Assembly (NCBI RefSeq): GCF_000420725.1
Contig: NZ_ATVM01000005.1
Span: 62,001 to 126,000 of the forward strand
DNA: 64,000 nucleotides
Reading direction: 5' to 3'
Source of the DNA: Marinococcus halotolerans DSM 16375
GTDB lineage: Bacteria > Bacillota > Bacilli > Bacillales > Marinococcaceae
In this document: positions 18,395-28,743 of the stretch, piece by piece
Layout: every line of letters starts with the position of its first letter
How positions within the stretch are numbered: position 1 is the stretch's first letter
Position numbers and translations under genes: made by a program
The notes under the pieces: generated by a model
What the model was told of the DNA's origin: nothing
Databases searched by the model: none
The model's input: only the letters and a program-made list of their open reading frames with translations

Positions 18395-18423
18395 TTGTTT
18401 CCCTTAAATCAGAGTGGTACAAT
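18395..18423 (+). promoter_or_regulatory. ptsH promoter P1
   Basis: TTGTTT (18395-18400) and TACAAT (18418-18423, with an extended TGG) have a 17-bp spacer. Transcription would start near 18430, about 180 bases before ptsH. Confidence 0.65.
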
Positions 18424-18441
18424 GTAACAGTATTTACATAC

Positions 18442-18455
18442 TGAAACCGCTAATA
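18442..18455 (+). promoter_or_regulatory. Candidate cre (CcpA) box in the ptsH leader
   Basis: TGAAACCGCTAATA matches TGWAANCGNTWNCW at all but one defined position. It lies about 12-25 bases downstream of the inferred P1 start. A weaker cre-like match (two mismatches) lies at 18577-18590. Confidence 0.45.
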
Positions 18456-18499
18456 ATAGCAGTGCACTGGATGCTCTGAATTTACGGAGCAGTTCGCAG

Positions 18500-18528
18500 T
18501 TGCGACTTTATTAAGGGTGAAGTACAAT
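18500..18528 (+). promoter_or_regulatory. ptsH promoter P2
   Basis: TTGCGA (18500-18505) and TACAAT (18523-18528) have a 17-bp spacer. The -35 box lies inside the inverted repeat TCGCAGTTGCGA (18494-18505). Another small hairpin, ACGCA/TGCGT, follows at 18553-18567. Confidence 0.6.
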
Positions 18529-18610
18529 ATAAAAAGCCTGCTTTCGAGAAAAACGCACACGCTGCGTATTTCATAGTGAAAGCGATCTATATTGAAAAGG
18601 GGTATGAATC

Positions 18611-18874
18611 ATGCAGGAAAAAACATTTACTATTACAAACGAAACAGGAATCCACGCGCGCCCAGCAACGCAGCTCGTAAACAAAGCCGGCCAGTTTTCT
18701 TCAGATATTTCTTTAGAATATAACGGCAAATCGGTAAACCTTAAATCCATCATGGGTGTTATGTCTCTTGGCGTTGGAAAAGGCTCCGAAGTTACAGTTA
18801 AAATTGAAGGTAACGACGAAGAAGAGGCAATGGAAGCAGTCGATCAAGTGATTAAAGAAGGGCTTGGAGAATAA
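18611..18874 (+). CDS. ptsH: Phosphocarrier protein HPr
   Basis: The 87-residue cytosolic protein carries phosphate from Enzyme I to sugar-specific EIIA domains. The catalytic His15 lies in [14 protein letters not shown]. The regulatory Ser46 lies in [13 protein letters not shown], the HPr kinase/phosphorylase site that links PTS flux to CcpA. Length and sequence are typical of Gram-positive HPr. It has tandem upstream promoters, and its stop overlaps the ptsI start by one base. Unlike B. subtilis there is no ptsG upstream. Confidence 0.97.
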   Translation: MQEKTFTITNETGIHARPATQLVNKAGQFSSDISLEYNGKSVNLKSIMGVMSLGVGKGSEVTVKIEGNDEEEAMEAVDQVIKEGLGE

Positions 18875-20595
18875 TGAGTGCCAGCCTGACCGGAATTGCT
18901 GCCTCAAAGGGGATAGCGATTGCAAAAGCTTTCCTTTTGGAACAACCGGAATTGGACGTAAGTAAAAAACCGGTGGATAACGCCCAGGACGAAATTGCAA
19001 GATTTAAAGAAGCAGTCCAGGAGTCCAAGCAGGAACTTCAGGTTATTAAAGAAAAAACACTACAGGATATGGGAGAAGACCAGGCGGAGATTTTCTCTGC
19101 ACATCTGCTCGTACTGGAAGACCCTGAGATCATGGACGGCGTTTCCAGTAAAATTACGGAGGAAAGTGCCAATGCAGAGTATGCTCTCAGTGAAGTAGCG
19201 AACATGTATGTAGATATGTTTGAGAACATGGATAATGAATACATGAAAGAACGTGCTGCAGATATCCGGGACGTATCAAAGCGTGTTCTCATGCATTTGT
19301 TTGGTCTTGAAAACACCAGTCTGGCAACGATTGACCAGGAAGTAGTCGTTATTGCTGATGACCTGACGCCGTCTGATACTGCACAGTTGAACGAATATGT
19401 GCGGGGTTTTGCTACAGACATCGGCGGGCGCACGTCCCACTCTGCGATTATGGCCAGATCAATGGAAATCCCGGCTGTAGTGGGCACCAAAGAAGCAACG
19501 GGTACGATTAATCAGGATGATCTTTTGATTGTTGACGGCCTCGAGGGCCGGGTTATCATCAACCCAAGCGACGAGGAAGTGCAGGAGTATAAAGAGAAGC
19601 TCGAGCAGTTTAACCGTCAAAAAGAAGAGTGGGCAAAAATGGTCAACGAGCCGACGAAAACTGAAGACGGTCATACGGTGGAATTAGCAGCTAATATCGG
19701 CACTCCAAATGACCTCGACGGTGTTTTATCGAACGGTGCTGAAGGTATCGGTTTGTACCGGACAGAGTTTTTGTATATGGGCAGAAATGAACTTCCTTCC
19801 GAGGAAGAGCAGTTTGAAGCTTACAAAGAAGTGCTGGAGCGTATGGAAGGAAAGCCGGTCGTTATACGGACGCTTGATGTCGGCGGTGACAAAGAGCTCC
19901 CTTATCTGGACCTTCCAAAAGAAATGAATCCGTTTCTCGGCTTTCGTGCAATCCGCCTCTGTCTCGAAGAAAAGGATATGTTCCGTACACAGCTCCGTGC
20001 TCTGCTGCGGGCCAGCTCTTATGGGAAATTAAAAATAATGTTCCCGATGGTGGCAACAGTAGAAGAAGTGCGTGAAGCGAAATCGATGCTTGAACAAGCC
20101 AAAAAAGAGCTTCAGGATGAAAACATTGATGTCTCCGAAGATATTGAAGTGGGAATTATGGTAGAAATTCCTTCCACAGCGGCAGCAGCAGAAATTTTTG
20201 CTAAAGAAGTGGATTTCTTCAGTATTGGCACAAACGATTTGATCCAGTACACTCTTGCTGCAGACCGGATGAGCGAAAAAGTAGCTCATTTGTACCAGCC
20301 TTATCACCCGGCGATTCTTCGTTTAGTTAAAAACGTGATCGATGCTGCTCATAAAGAAGGCAAATGGGCAGGTATGTGTGGTGAAATGGCCGGAGAGCCT
20401 GTAGCGGTCCCTCTTCTTTTAGGACTCGGATTGGATGAATTCAGCATGAGTGCTACCTCAGTGCTTCCGGCAAGAACCCAGCTCCGCTCGTTGAAAAAAA
20501 CGGACGCAGAGGGTCTCGTAGAGGAAGCGATGAAATGTTCCACAGCAGATGAAATTGCTGAACTTGTTGAGAGTAAAGGCTTTGTTATTCAATAA
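18874..20595 (+). CDS. ptsI: Phosphoenolpyruvate--protein phosphotransferase (Enzyme I)
   Basis: The 573-residue enzyme takes phosphate from PEP and passes it to HPr, starting the PTS cascade. The active-site histidine is in [13 protein letters not shown] near residue 190. The C-terminal PEP-binding TIM barrel shows [26 protein letters not shown] and the cysteine loop [10 protein letters not shown]. Length agrees with Bacillus PtsI. It is translationally coupled to ptsH and ends at a strong terminator. Confidence 0.97.
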   Translation: MSASLTGIAASKGIAIAKAFLLEQPELDVSKKPVDNAQDEIARFKEAVQESKQELQVIKEKTLQDMGEDQAEIFSAHLLVLEDPEIMDGVSSKITEESANAEYALSEVANMYVDMFENMDNEYMKERAADIRDVSKRVLMHLFGLENTSLATIDQEVVVIADDLTPSDTAQLNEYVRGFATDIGGRTSHSAIMARSMEIPAVVGTKEATGTINQDDLLIVDGLEGRVIINPSDEEVQEYKEKLEQFNRQKEEWAKMVNEPTKTEDGHTVELAANIGTPNDLDGVLSNGAEGIGLYRTEFLYMGRNELPSEEEQFEAYKEVLERMEGKPVVIRTLDVGGDKELPYLDLPKEMNPFLGFRAIRLCLEEKDMFRTQLRALLRASSYGKLKIMFPMVATVEEVREAKSMLEQAKKELQDENIDVSEDIEVGIMVEIPSTAAAAEIFAKEVDFFSIGTNDLIQYTLAADRMSEKVAHLYQPYHPAILRLVKNVIDAAHKEGKWAGMCGEMAGEPVAVPLLLGLGLDEFSMSATSVLPARTQLRSLKKTDAEGLVEEAMKCSTADEIAELVESKGFVIQ

Positions 20596-20613
20596 GCTGA
20601 AATCAGAAAAGCG

Positions 20614-20650
20614 AAAAGCCTGGAACCGTTCGTAGGTTCCAGGCTTTTTT
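20614..20650 (+). terminator. Terminator after ptsI
   Basis: AAAAGCCTGGAACC pairs with GGTTCCAGGCTTTT around a 7-base loop, followed by TT. Confidence 0.92.
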
Positions 20651-20828
20651 GTGGGTGATGAAACGTGTATTTTCTTGTATACTGAAAAAGTTGATGTTCT
20701 ACAGCTGAATAAGCTTCGGAGCGGAAATTGTAAAATTGTCAGCAGCTCTGGTGCCGCGCAGAAGACATAAAAACCTGAAGGGCTCCAACAAGCTGAATAA
20801 CAAGGTCTGAAAATGGAGAGAAGCAAAC

Positions 20829-21698
20829 ATGAAACAACCTATTGGCGTTATTGATTCGGGTCTTGGCGGCCTGACTGTTGCCCGTGAAATTTTGAGGCAG
20901 CTGCCGAAAGAAGAAATGATATACATAGGAGACACTGTCAGGTGTCCATACGGGCCCCGTCCGATTGAAGAAGTAAGGGAGTTTACCTGGCAGATGATCG
21001 CACGACTGCAGTCTGAAAATATCAAAATGCTTGTAATTGCGTGCAACACGGCAACGGCTGTAGTGCTTGAGGAAGTAAAACAAACATTGGATATTCCGGT
21101 CGTAGGGGTGATTACACCTGGGGCTATATCCGCGTTAAAGGTAACCAAAACAGATCAGGTGGCCGTGATTGGCACCAGCGGAACCATTCACAGTGGTGCC
21201 TACGAACGGGCGTTAAAATCTATTAATGAAGATGTGGAAGTTACGTCACTTGCCTGTGTGCCCTTCGTACCGCTTGTAGAGCAGGGGCAGTGCGAGGGCA
21301 GAGCCGTTCTTGATATTGTGAAGCAGACGCTCCTGCCGTTAAAACAAGCTTCATATGATACGCTGATTTTAGGCTGTACTCATTATCCGCTGCTTGAAGG
21401 TGTCATCCAGGAGGCGGTCGGGCCGGAGATTCAGTTGATTTCCTCCGGCGATGAAACAGCCAGGGAAGTAAGTACGCTGCTTAATTATCATGAAACGTTA
21501 AACGCGGGGGAAATCCCTCCGTTTCACAGGTTTTACACTACGGGCCCCGAAGAAGAATTTCGGAGCATAGCAAACCAGTGGATGGACCAGCAGATAGAGC
21601 AGGTGGTCTCCATTCAACTCGATAATGATGACCAGTTTGTCGGAAGTGAAAAGAAAGGAAGATTGCATGCATCGATTGGACGGAAGGAAATGGAATGA
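20829..21698 (+). CDS. murI: Glutamate racemase
   Basis: The enzyme makes D-glutamate for peptidoglycan. The two catalytic cysteines are in [11 protein letters not shown] and [11 protein letters not shown], and the N-terminal [13 protein letters not shown] and [11 protein letters not shown] motifs are present. At 289 residues it is slightly long; the last 11 codons run through the start of rph (32-base overlap). In B. subtilis racE is followed by ysmB and gerM before rph; both are missing here. The ATG follows GGAGAG. A TATACT box at 20678-20683 may be its -10 element, without a good -35. Confidence 0.95.
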   Translation: MKQPIGVIDSGLGGLTVAREILRQLPKEEMIYIGDTVRCPYGPRPIEEVREFTWQMIARLQSENIKMLVIACNTATAVVLEEVKQTLDIPVVGVITPGAISALKVTKTDQVAVIGTSGTIHSGAYERALKSINEDVEVTSLACVPFVPLVEQGQCEGRAVLDIVKQTLLPLKQASYDTLILGCTHYPLLEGVIQEAVGPEIQLISSGDETAREVSTLLNYHETLNAGEIPPFHRFYTTGPEEEFRSIANQWMDQQIEQVVSIQLDNDDQFVGSEKKGRLHASIGRKEME

Positions 21699-22443
21699 GC
21701 TTCGTTCTATTCAAATTGAAACGGATTATTTAAAGCACCCGGAGGGTTCGGTACTGATCTCCTTTGGAGAAACAAAGGTAATTTGTACAGCAAGTATTGA
21801 AGAACGGGTCCCTCCTTTTATGCGCGGAGAGAAAAGGGGATGGATCGCAGCCGAATATTCGATGCTGCCCAGAGCGACAGAAACCCGTAATATTCGCGAA
21901 GCAGCCCGGGGTAAGCTTACCGGAAGGACGATGGAAATCCAGCGCTTAATCGGTCGGGCTCTCCGGGCGGTAGTGGACTTGAAGCTTCTCGGAGAACGCA
22001 CTGTCTGGATTGACTGCGACGTCATCCAGGCAGACGGAGGCACCCGCACGGCTTCAGTAACAGGAGCTTTTATTGCTCTAGCTATGGCTGTGCAGTCCTA
22101 CCATGAGCAGGGGAAATTTAAAGGCTTTCCCATTACAGATTACTTAGCAGCTGTTTCCGTAGGCCTTAACGCTGAACAGGAGACTATTCTTGACCTTGCC
22201 TATGCAGAAGATTCACAGGCGAATGTAGATATGAATGTTGTAATGACGGGAAAAGGCGAGTATGTAGAAGTGCAGGGAACAGGCGAAGAAGCCTCCTATA
22301 CGAGAGAGCAGCTCAATAACATGCTCGACTCTGCAGAGGCAGGAATGCATGAGATCATTCAGCTTCAAAAGCAGGTTATCGGGCCCGCGGCAGCTTCTAT
22401 CCAGGAGAAATTTTCAGAGAACGAAAATGGAAGGGAGTTATAA
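21667..22443 (+). CDS. rph: Ribonuclease PH
   Basis: The 258-residue phosphorolytic 3'-5' exoribonuclease trims tRNA 3' ends. Family signatures are [60 protein letters not shown] and the metal-binding [18 protein letters not shown]. The ATG at 21667 follows GGAAG and gives [13 protein letters not shown], aligning with other RNase PH starts. It lies inside the end of murI. The stop overlaps the rdgB ATG by one base. Confidence 0.96.
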   Translation: MHRLDGRKWNELRSIQIETDYLKHPEGSVLISFGETKVICTASIEERVPPFMRGEKRGWIAAEYSMLPRATETRNIREAARGKLTGRTMEIQRLIGRALRAVVDLKLLGERTVWIDCDVIQADGGTRTASVTGAFIALAMAVQSYHEQGKFKGFPITDYLAAVSVGLNAEQETILDLAYAEDSQANVDMNVVMTGKGEYVEVQGTGEEASYTREQLNNMLDSAEAGMHEIIQLQKQVIGPAAASIQEKFSENENGREL

Positions 22444-23039
22444 TGAAAACAGTAGTAATAGCTACAAAGAATGCGGGAAAAGTGAAAGAGTTTGAACACA
22501 TGTTTGGCAGCGGGTACAAAGTGGAATCGTTACTGGAGAAAAATATTGATGATATTCCAGAAACCGGCGATACCTTTGAAGAAAATGCGATTATTAAGGC
22601 AGAGGCTGTGCGGGACCACCTCAACTGCACGGTGGTTGCAGACGATTCCGGTCTGGAGATTGACGCCTTAGACGGGCGTCCGGGTGTTTACTCCGCACGT
22701 TATGCGGGAGAAGAAAAAGATGATGAAGCGAATATAGAGAAAGTGTTACATGAAATGAAGCAGGTGCCCCGAAGCGGGCGCAGTGCCCGCTTTGTGTGTG
22801 TACTGGCTGTAGCATTTCCGGACGGCAGTGTGCACACATTTACGGGAACATGTGAAGGGGAAATAGCAGAAGCGAAAGCTGGCGATAACGGCTTCGGCTA
22901 CGATCCTGTTTTTTATCTGCCGGACTACGGGAAAACAATGGCAGAGCTGCCTGCAGAAGAAAAGCACCGCATCAGTCATCGGGGCAGGGCTCTTGAAAGG
23001 CTCCGGGTTCAGGGACAAAATCTTCTCGAAGACGACTGA
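22443..23039 (+). CDS. rdgB: XTP/dITP diphosphatase (RdgB/HAM1 family)
   Basis: The 198-residue enzyme hydrolyses dITP, dXTP and related nucleotides to keep deaminated purines out of DNA and RNA. The N-terminal VIATKNAGKVKEFEHMF, the DDSGLEIDALDGRPGVYSAR motif and GFGYDPVF are diagnostic. It is coupled to rph by an ATAATG overlap. The rph-rdgB-yfcE order is the same as rph-ysnA-ysnB in B. subtilis. Confidence 0.96.
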   Translation: MKTVVIATKNAGKVKEFEHMFGSGYKVESLLEKNIDDIPETGDTFEENAIIKAEAVRDHLNCTVVADDSGLEIDALDGRPGVYSARYAGEEKDDEANIEKVLHEMKQVPRSGRSARFVCVLAVAFPDGSVHTFTGTCEGEIAEAKAGDNGFGYDPVFYLPDYGKTMAELPAEEKHRISHRGRALERLRVQGQNLLEDD

Positions 23040-23080
23040 AAATAATTTTTAAGAATCATAGAGAGTTGGAGGCAGAAATA

Positions 23081-23611
23081 ATGGACATTTTAGTGGTAAG
23101 CGATAACCATGGAAGTGAAGAAGTATTAAAGCAGGTGCTTGACCGCCATCAGAATGGGGTTAGTGCTGTACTGCACTGCGGAGATTCGGAAGCCGCGCCG
23201 GACAACAAGCTGTTAAACAACGTGCATATCGTCCAGGGCAATGTGGACAGTCCGGGGAATTTTCCTGATGAACTAACAGTGGATGTAGGTCACATTAAAA
23301 CGTACCTTACCCATGGACATTTGTACCAGGTGAAAACATCTTATGCTTCGCTCTTTTCCAAGGCTGAAGAGATCAATGCGGATCTGGTTTGTTCCGGTCA
23401 TACTCATGTAGCGGGAGCATTCGAGGAGGATGGAACGATTTTTGTGAATCCAGGAAGCCTGCTGCTCCCGCAGGAGCGTCCCGAGCAGACCTATGCTATC
23501 GTAAATGTCTCTAACCAGGGCCAGTCGATCAATGTCCATTTCTATGAAAGAGAGTCAGGCAGCGAGCTTCTTGATCTTTCGCAAAGCTTTCCGTTTCCAG
23601 AGGGAGAATAA
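23081..23611 (+). CDS. YfcE-type metallophosphoesterase (YsnB-like)
   Basis: The 176-residue protein is a small calcineurin-like phosphoesterase of the MJ0936/YfcE group. Metal-binding motifs in order are DILVVSDNHG, HCGDSE, GNVD, THGH and CSGHTHVAG, ending with NPGSLLLPQ. Family members hydrolyse model phosphodiesters; the cellular substrate is not known. The ATG at 23081 follows TTGGAGG by 9 bases. It is the last gene of the murI cluster, with no clear terminator before the tRNA promoter. Confidence 0.9.
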   Translation: MDILVVSDNHGSEEVLKQVLDRHQNGVSAVLHCGDSEAAPDNKLLNNVHIVQGNVDSPGNFPDELTVDVGHIKTYLTHGHLYQVKTSYASLFSKAEEINADLVCSGHTHVAGAFEEDGTIFVNPGSLLLPQERPEQTYAIVNVSNQGQSINVHFYERESGSELLDLSQSFPFPEGE

Positions 23612-23631
23612 AATCCCTCCGGAAACCTTTA

Positions 23632-23660
23632 TTGACTTTTAAGAAGAAATATTTTAACAT
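23632..23660 (+). promoter_or_regulatory. Promoter of tRNA-Arg
   Basis: TTGACT (23632-23637) and TAACAT (23655-23660) have a 17-bp spacer. The start point would be about 17 bases before the mature tRNA. Confidence 0.65.
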
Positions 23661-23683
23661 AATGAATGTCGCAAAAAACAGAT

Positions 23684-23760
23684 GTCCCAGTAGCTCAGCT
23701 GGATAGAGCAACAGCCTTCTAAGCTGTAGGCCGCAGGTTCGAGTCCTGCCTGGGACACCA
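23684..23760 (+). tRNA. tRNA-Arg (anticodon UCU)
   Basis: A full cloverleaf can be folded. The acceptor stem is GTCCCAG with CTGGGAC. The anticodon arm is ACAGC-CTTCTAA-GCTGT, giving anticodon TCT at 23718-23720. The T-arm contains GGTTCGAGTCC, and the CCA end is encoded (23758-23760). It reads AGA/AGG codons. It is a solitary tRNA gene with its own promoter and terminator. Confidence 0.97.
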
Positions 23761-23782
23761 TTTCCTAATTAATAATATGTTC

Positions 23783-23818
23783 AGAGACAGAAGAGGGCTT
23801 CCTTTTCTGTCTCTTTTT
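23783..23818 (+). terminator. Terminator after tRNA-Arg
   Basis: AGAGACAGAA pairs with TTCTGTCTCT, followed by TTTT. Confidence 0.88.
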
Positions 23819-23963
23819 ATTTATTTTCAGGTATTCGGAAGGCGGGGCGGAATGAAAGCAGAAAATGCTTCAGGGGGCTTTTTCTCCGGCGTTAATTAAA
23901 AAAGTTGTCAGGTTATATTTCAGGGCAGTGGACAATAAAGATTATATATGATGCAGAAGTACA

Positions 23964-23978
23964 AATTATCTAAAAAGT
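23964..23978 (+). promoter_or_regulatory. Candidate CodY box upstream of ilvE
   Basis: The 15-mer AATTATCTAAAAAGT matches the CodY consensus AATTTTCWGAAAATT at 12 of 15 positions. It ends 13 bases before the -35 box. CodY control of branched-chain amino-acid genes is established in Bacillus; this site is a prediction. The rest of the 23820-23960 gap shows nothing recognisable. Confidence 0.35.
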
Positions 23979-23991
23979 TTATACAAAATGG

Positions 23992-24020
23992 TTGACCATA
24001 AACTGTATTCGGCGTAATAT
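23992..24020 (+). promoter_or_regulatory. Promoter of ilvE
   Basis: TTGACC (23992-23997) and TAATAT (24015-24020) have a 17-bp spacer. A tandem repeat of ACGTCAA (24023-24029 and 24030-24036) covers the likely start site. Confidence 0.7.
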
Positions 24021-24138
24021 ATACGTCAAACGTCAAAAATGTATTCAGAGAAAGAACATTTGCCTTTTGAGGGTGTACACGTTACCCTGTTCATTAAGAG
24101 GGCAGACGATAGATTGAAGAGACGCAGAGGTGATATCA

Positions 24139-25044
24139 GTGGCGGAACAATGGATATTTATGGACGGAGAGTTCGTCAAAAAGGAAGACGCCAAAATCTC
24201 CGTATATGATCATGGTTTTTTATACGGCGATGGTGTCTTTGAAGGCATTCGTGTATATAACGGGAATATTTACAAACTGGATGAACACCTCCTGCGTTTA
24301 TATCACTCTGCGAAATCGATTATGCTTGATATCCCTCAATCAAAAGAAGAGATGACGGAAATCATCAGGCAGACGCTGCAGAAAAATAAACTGGAAGATG
24401 CTTATATCCGGCTTGTTGTTTCAAGAGGTGTAGGGAATCTTGGCCTGGATCCGGCATCTTGTGCAAACCCTTCTATTATAGTTATTGCAGAAGAGCTTGC
24501 AATCTATCCGAAAGAGTTTTACGAGCACGGGCTTGAAATTGTGACAGTTGCTACCCGGCGGAACCGGCCGGATGTGTTAAGCCCGAAAGTGAAATCATTA
24601 AATTATTTAAATAATATACTGGTGAAGATGGAAGCAAGCCTTGCTGGGGTCAGCGAAGCATTAATGCTTAACGACCAGGGCTATGTCGCGGAAGGCTCCG
24701 CAGACAATATCTTTATTATTAGAAACGGGGTGCTGATGACGCCGCCAGGTTACATTGGGGCTTTAGAGGGCATCACCCGGCAGGCGATTCTGGAAATGGC
24801 CGAGGACATGGGGTACGACGTTCGTGAAGAAGCATTTACGAGGCATGACGTCTATACCGCAGAAGAAGTTTTTCTGACCGGCACAGCTGCAGAGGTTATT
24901 GCCGTGATTAAGGTAGATGGAAGAGTGATCGGTGATGGCCAGCCAGGAGAAGAGACAAACCGGCTTCTGCGTGCGTTCAGACAAAAGGTAGTGGAAGACG
25001 GAGTAAAAGTTTATTCAGACAATTCCCGCATAGAGATTGGCTAA
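24139..25044 (+). CDS. ilvE: Branched-chain amino acid aminotransferase
   Basis: The 301-residue fold-type IV PLP enzyme makes the last step of Val, Leu and Ile synthesis. It has the usual N-terminal ISVYDHGFLYGDGVFEGIRVYNG. The PLP lysine lies in PKVKSLNYLNNILVKMEA, and EGSADNIFII and GALEGITRQAIL follow. The chosen GTG (24139) follows AGAGGTGAT; another GTG three codons earlier lies inside that ribosome site. It has its own promoter and lies ahead of the T-box operon ilvBNC-leuABCD. D-amino-acid transaminase is excluded by the long ilvE-type core and context. Confidence 0.93.
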   Translation: MAEQWIFMDGEFVKKEDAKISVYDHGFLYGDGVFEGIRVYNGNIYKLDEHLLRLYHSAKSIMLDIPQSKEEMTEIIRQTLQKNKLEDAYIRLVVSRGVGNLGLDPASCANPSIIVIAEELAIYPKEFYEHGLEIVTVATRRNRPDVLSPKVKSLNYLNNILVKMEASLAGVSEALMLNDQGYVAEGSADNIFIIRNGVLMTPPGYIGALEGITRQAILEMAEDMGYDVREEAFTRHDVYTAEEVFLTGTAAEVIAVIKVDGRVIGDGQPGEETNRLLRAFRQKVVEDGVKVYSDNSRIEIG

Positions 25045-25065
25045 TTGCCTGATTAGATGTACAAT
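25037..25065 (+). promoter_or_regulatory. Promoter of the ilv-leu T-box operon
   Basis: TTGGCT (25037-25042) and TACAAT (25060-25065, running into an overlapping TATAAT) have a 17-bp spacer. The -35 box overlaps the ilvE stop codon. Confidence 0.6.
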
Positions 25066-25071
25066 ATAATT

Positions 25072-25375
25072 AAATAGTATTGATAAATCGACGACAGGGA
25101 CCAGTAAATAATGGATTTTCCTTCACAGAGAGCTGCCGTGGCTGAAAGAGCAGCAGGAAATCGTATTGAACTCCCCCTTGAGAGCTTTCCTGAACCCAAG
25201 TAAGGAAGGCCGGATGCCGACAGGGCCTCCGTTATGGCAAACCGAACCGGAAAACGGTTCTTAAGGCAATAAGTGCGAGCTTATTGTAAAAAAGGGTGGT
25301 ACCGTGAAGAGCAGACGTCTTTTCGCCCCTTTAGAGCAGCAGCAGCTGTCTATTGGAGGTGAAAGGGCGTTTTTT
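25072..25375 (+). promoter_or_regulatory. T-box riboswitch leader, leucine-specific, upstream of ilvB
   Basis: The T-box core AAGGGTGGTACCGTG is at about 25292-25306. The terminator pairs CGCCC...TTT (25324-25332) with GAAAGGGCG (25361-25369) before TTTTTT. The specifier is probably CTC (Leu) at 25171-25173 in the context TTGAACTC. The known B. subtilis ilv-leu leader is also a leucine T-box. Low charged tRNA-Leu would therefore raise expression of all seven downstream genes. Confidence 0.88.
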
Positions 25376-25461
25376 ATTATCCGGAGAGGTCCTTTTTAAG
25401 GGTGGCGGCATTGACGCAGGCATGGAGAAAAAATGATTTGAGTATAAAAGGAGGAGCGAGT

Positions 25462-27189
25462 ATGAACACAAGAGTGAGAGAAGTTAAAGGCCGCGAATTG
25501 AAAGACGAAAACCAGGAAATGAGTGGCTCAAGCATGCTGATCCAGGCTTTAGCCCGGGAAAATGTAGACACCATTTTCGGCTATCCCGGCGGTGCCATTC
25601 TTCCAACGTACGATGAAATCTACCGTACCGGTATCCGTCATATCCTCTCCCGGCATGAGCAGGGTGCCATTCATGCAGCAGAGGGGTACGCAAGAGTTTC
25701 AGGAAAGCCCGGTGTGTGTGTAGTTACATCAGGGCCCGGAGCTACAAATGTGGTAACCGGCATTGCTGACGCCATGATTGACTCTCTCCCTCTTGTGGTT
25801 GTGACCGGCCAGGTGGCAACATCGGTGATTGGGACGGATGCTTTCCAGGAAGCGGATATTCTGGGTATTACGATGCCGATCACAAAGCATAATTTCCAGG
25901 CACGGACGGTGGAAGACCTTCCGAGAATTATCCGGGAAGCATTCCATATTGCCACTACCGGCCGGCCGGGGCCCGTCGTGATCGACCTTCCTAAAGACGT
26001 ATCCATTGCCTCCGGGATGTTTCATTACGATGATGAGCCGGATCTCCCTGGGTACCAGCCGACGTATACACCAAACAAGCTTCAGATCCGCAAGCTTGCT
26101 GAAGCGGTAACGAAAGCAAAACGCCCGGTTATTCTGTCGGGAGCAGGCATTCTGCATGCCGGAGCTTCCCCGGAACTGCTTGAATTTGTTGAACAGCAGC
26201 AAATCCCGGTCGCTTCTACGCTTCTTGGTCTTGGCGGTTTCCCCGGTACTCATGAACTCGCGCTCGGTATGGCGGGTATGCACGGGACGTACGCAGCCAA
26301 CATGGCTCTCCATGAAGCCGACCTGCTTATCAATATAGGCGCCCGCTTCGACGACCGTGTCACCGGTAATTTGGAGCACTTTGCCCCGCAGGCAACAGTT
26401 GCCCATATTGACGTTGATCCGGCGGAAATCGGTAAAATCATCGAAACGCATATTCCGGTAGTAGGAGATGCCAAAGAAGCCTTGCGCCTGTTAAATGAAG
26501 TGAATCCAAAGCCAGGTGAAAGCGTGCGCTGGAGAATGAAAGTGGACGAATGGCAGCAGGAATTCCCACTCTGGTACAAGGAAGGCTCGGAGTATATTAA
26601 ACCGCAGAAGCTTACAGAGCTTGTTTACGAAAAAACCAACGGCGAAGCAATTATTACGACGGATGTCGGCCAGCATCAAATGTGGGCTGCCCAGTATTAC
26701 AAATTCGATCATCCAAACGCCTGGGTAACAAGCGGAGGTCTTGGAACGATGGGATTTGGCTTTCCGGCCGCTATCGGTGCCCAGTTTGCCGAGCCGGACC
26801 GCCAGGTGGTAGCTATTCTTGGAGATGCCGGCTTCCAAATGACGATGCAGGAGCTTTCCATTCTGCAGGAGCTGAACCTGCCGGTGAAGGTGCTTCTGGT
26901 CAACAATGCCTCCCTCGGCATGGTCCGCCAGTGGCAGCAGCTCTTCTATGAAGAGCGGTATTCCAACTCGTTGTTTCCAATCCAGCCGGATTTCGTGAAG
27001 ATGGCGGAAGCATATGATATTAAAGGATATAAAATTACCGACGAAAATGAAGTGGCGGGAGTGCTTGAAGAAGCATTCAATTACAACGGTCCGGTGCTTA
27101 TCGACTGCAGAGTACACGAAGAAGAAAATGTGTATCCGATGATCGCTCCCGGGCAGGGGCACCATCAAATGGAAGGAGTGAAACCATGA
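25462..27189 (+). CDS. ilvB: Acetolactate synthase large (catalytic) subunit
   Basis: The 575-residue ThDP enzyme condenses two pyruvates, or pyruvate and 2-oxobutyrate, the first common step to Val/Leu/Ile. The catalytic glutamate lies in the [15 protein letters not shown] segment. FAD-site motif [11 protein letters not shown] and the ThDP motif [12 protein letters not shown]...[16 protein letters not shown] are present. ATG 25462 follows AAAGGAGGAG and is preferred to the longer open frame. The stop overlaps the ilvN ATG by four bases. Confidence 0.97.
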   Translation: MNTRVREVKGRELKDENQEMSGSSMLIQALARENVDTIFGYPGGAILPTYDEIYRTGIRHILSRHEQGAIHAAEGYARVSGKPGVCVVTSGPGATNVVTGIADAMIDSLPLVVVTGQVATSVIGTDAFQEADILGITMPITKHNFQARTVEDLPRIIREAFHIATTGRPGPVVIDLPKDVSIASGMFHYDDEPDLPGYQPTYTPNKLQIRKLAEAVTKAKRPVILSGAGILHAGASPELLEFVEQQQIPVASTLLGLGGFPGTHELALGMAGMHGTYAANMALHEADLLINIGARFDDRVTGNLEHFAPQATVAHIDVDPAEIGKIIETHIPVVGDAKEALRLLNEVNPKPGESVRWRMKVDEWQQEFPLWYKEGSEYIKPQKLTELVYEKTNGEAIITTDVGQHQMWAAQYYKFDHPNAWVTSGGLGTMGFGFPAAIGAQFAEPDRQVVAILGDAGFQMTMQELSILQELNLPVKVLLVNNASLGMVRQWQQLFYEERYSNSLFPIQPDFVKMAEAYDIKGYKITDENEVAGVLEEAFNYNGPVLIDCRVHEEENVYPMIAPGQGHHQMEGVKP

Positions 27190-27704
27190 GGCGGACCATT
27201 ACAGCGACAGTAAACAATACAACAGGAGTGATGAACCGCATTACGGGCCTGTTTGCCCGCCGTCATTTTAATATTGAAAGCATTACGGTCGGAATGACGG
27301 AAAACCCGGAAGTGTCGAGGATGACATTTGTGGTGAATGTGAGCGACCAGCGGGGGCTTGACCAGGTCATCAAGCAGCTGAATAAGCAGGTGGATGTATT
27401 AAAAGTCCGTGATATTACCGATGAAGCGATTGTAGCCAGAGAACTTGCGATGATTAAAGTCATGACAGTCTCCGGCCAGCGTGGAGAAATATCGGATTTA
27501 ATTGCCCCGTTTCGTGCCACAGTTATCGATGTAGGCAGAGAAAGCGTCACAATTCAAGTGACCGGAGACACGCCGAAAGTGGAAGCACTCATCGATCTGT
27601 TAAGGCCTTACGGCATTAAAGAAATGGCCCGCACGGGTATAACGGCTTTCCAACGAGCTACGAAAAAAAGCAGTGATCAAACCAGGTATTCCATTATTAA
27701 TTAA
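27186..27704 (+). CDS. ilvN: Acetolactate synthase small (regulatory) subunit
   Basis: The 172-residue subunit gives acetolactate synthase valine feedback control and higher activity. The N-terminal ACT domain reads [30 protein letters not shown], followed by the C-terminal domain with [13 protein letters not shown] and [12 protein letters not shown]. The ATGA overlap with ilvB ensures coupled synthesis. In Bacillus the gene is also called ilvH. Confidence 0.96.
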   Translation: MRRTITATVNNTTGVMNRITGLFARRHFNIESITVGMTENPEVSRMTFVVNVSDQRGLDQVIKQLNKQVDVLKVRDITDEAIVARELAMIKVMTVSGQRGEISDLIAPFRATVIDVGRESVTIQVTGDTPKVEALIDLLRPYGIKEMARTGITAFQRATKKSSDQTRYSIIN

Positions 27705-27707
27705 TGA

Positions 27708-28739
<1,032 letters not shown>

Positions 28740-28743
28740 TGCT

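Noticed and set aside
23820-23960. Possible promoter from TTGTCA near 23905 and GACAAT near 23930
   Set aside because: The spacer is about 20 bp and the -10 match is poor; the TTGACC-17-TAATAT pair downstream is far better.
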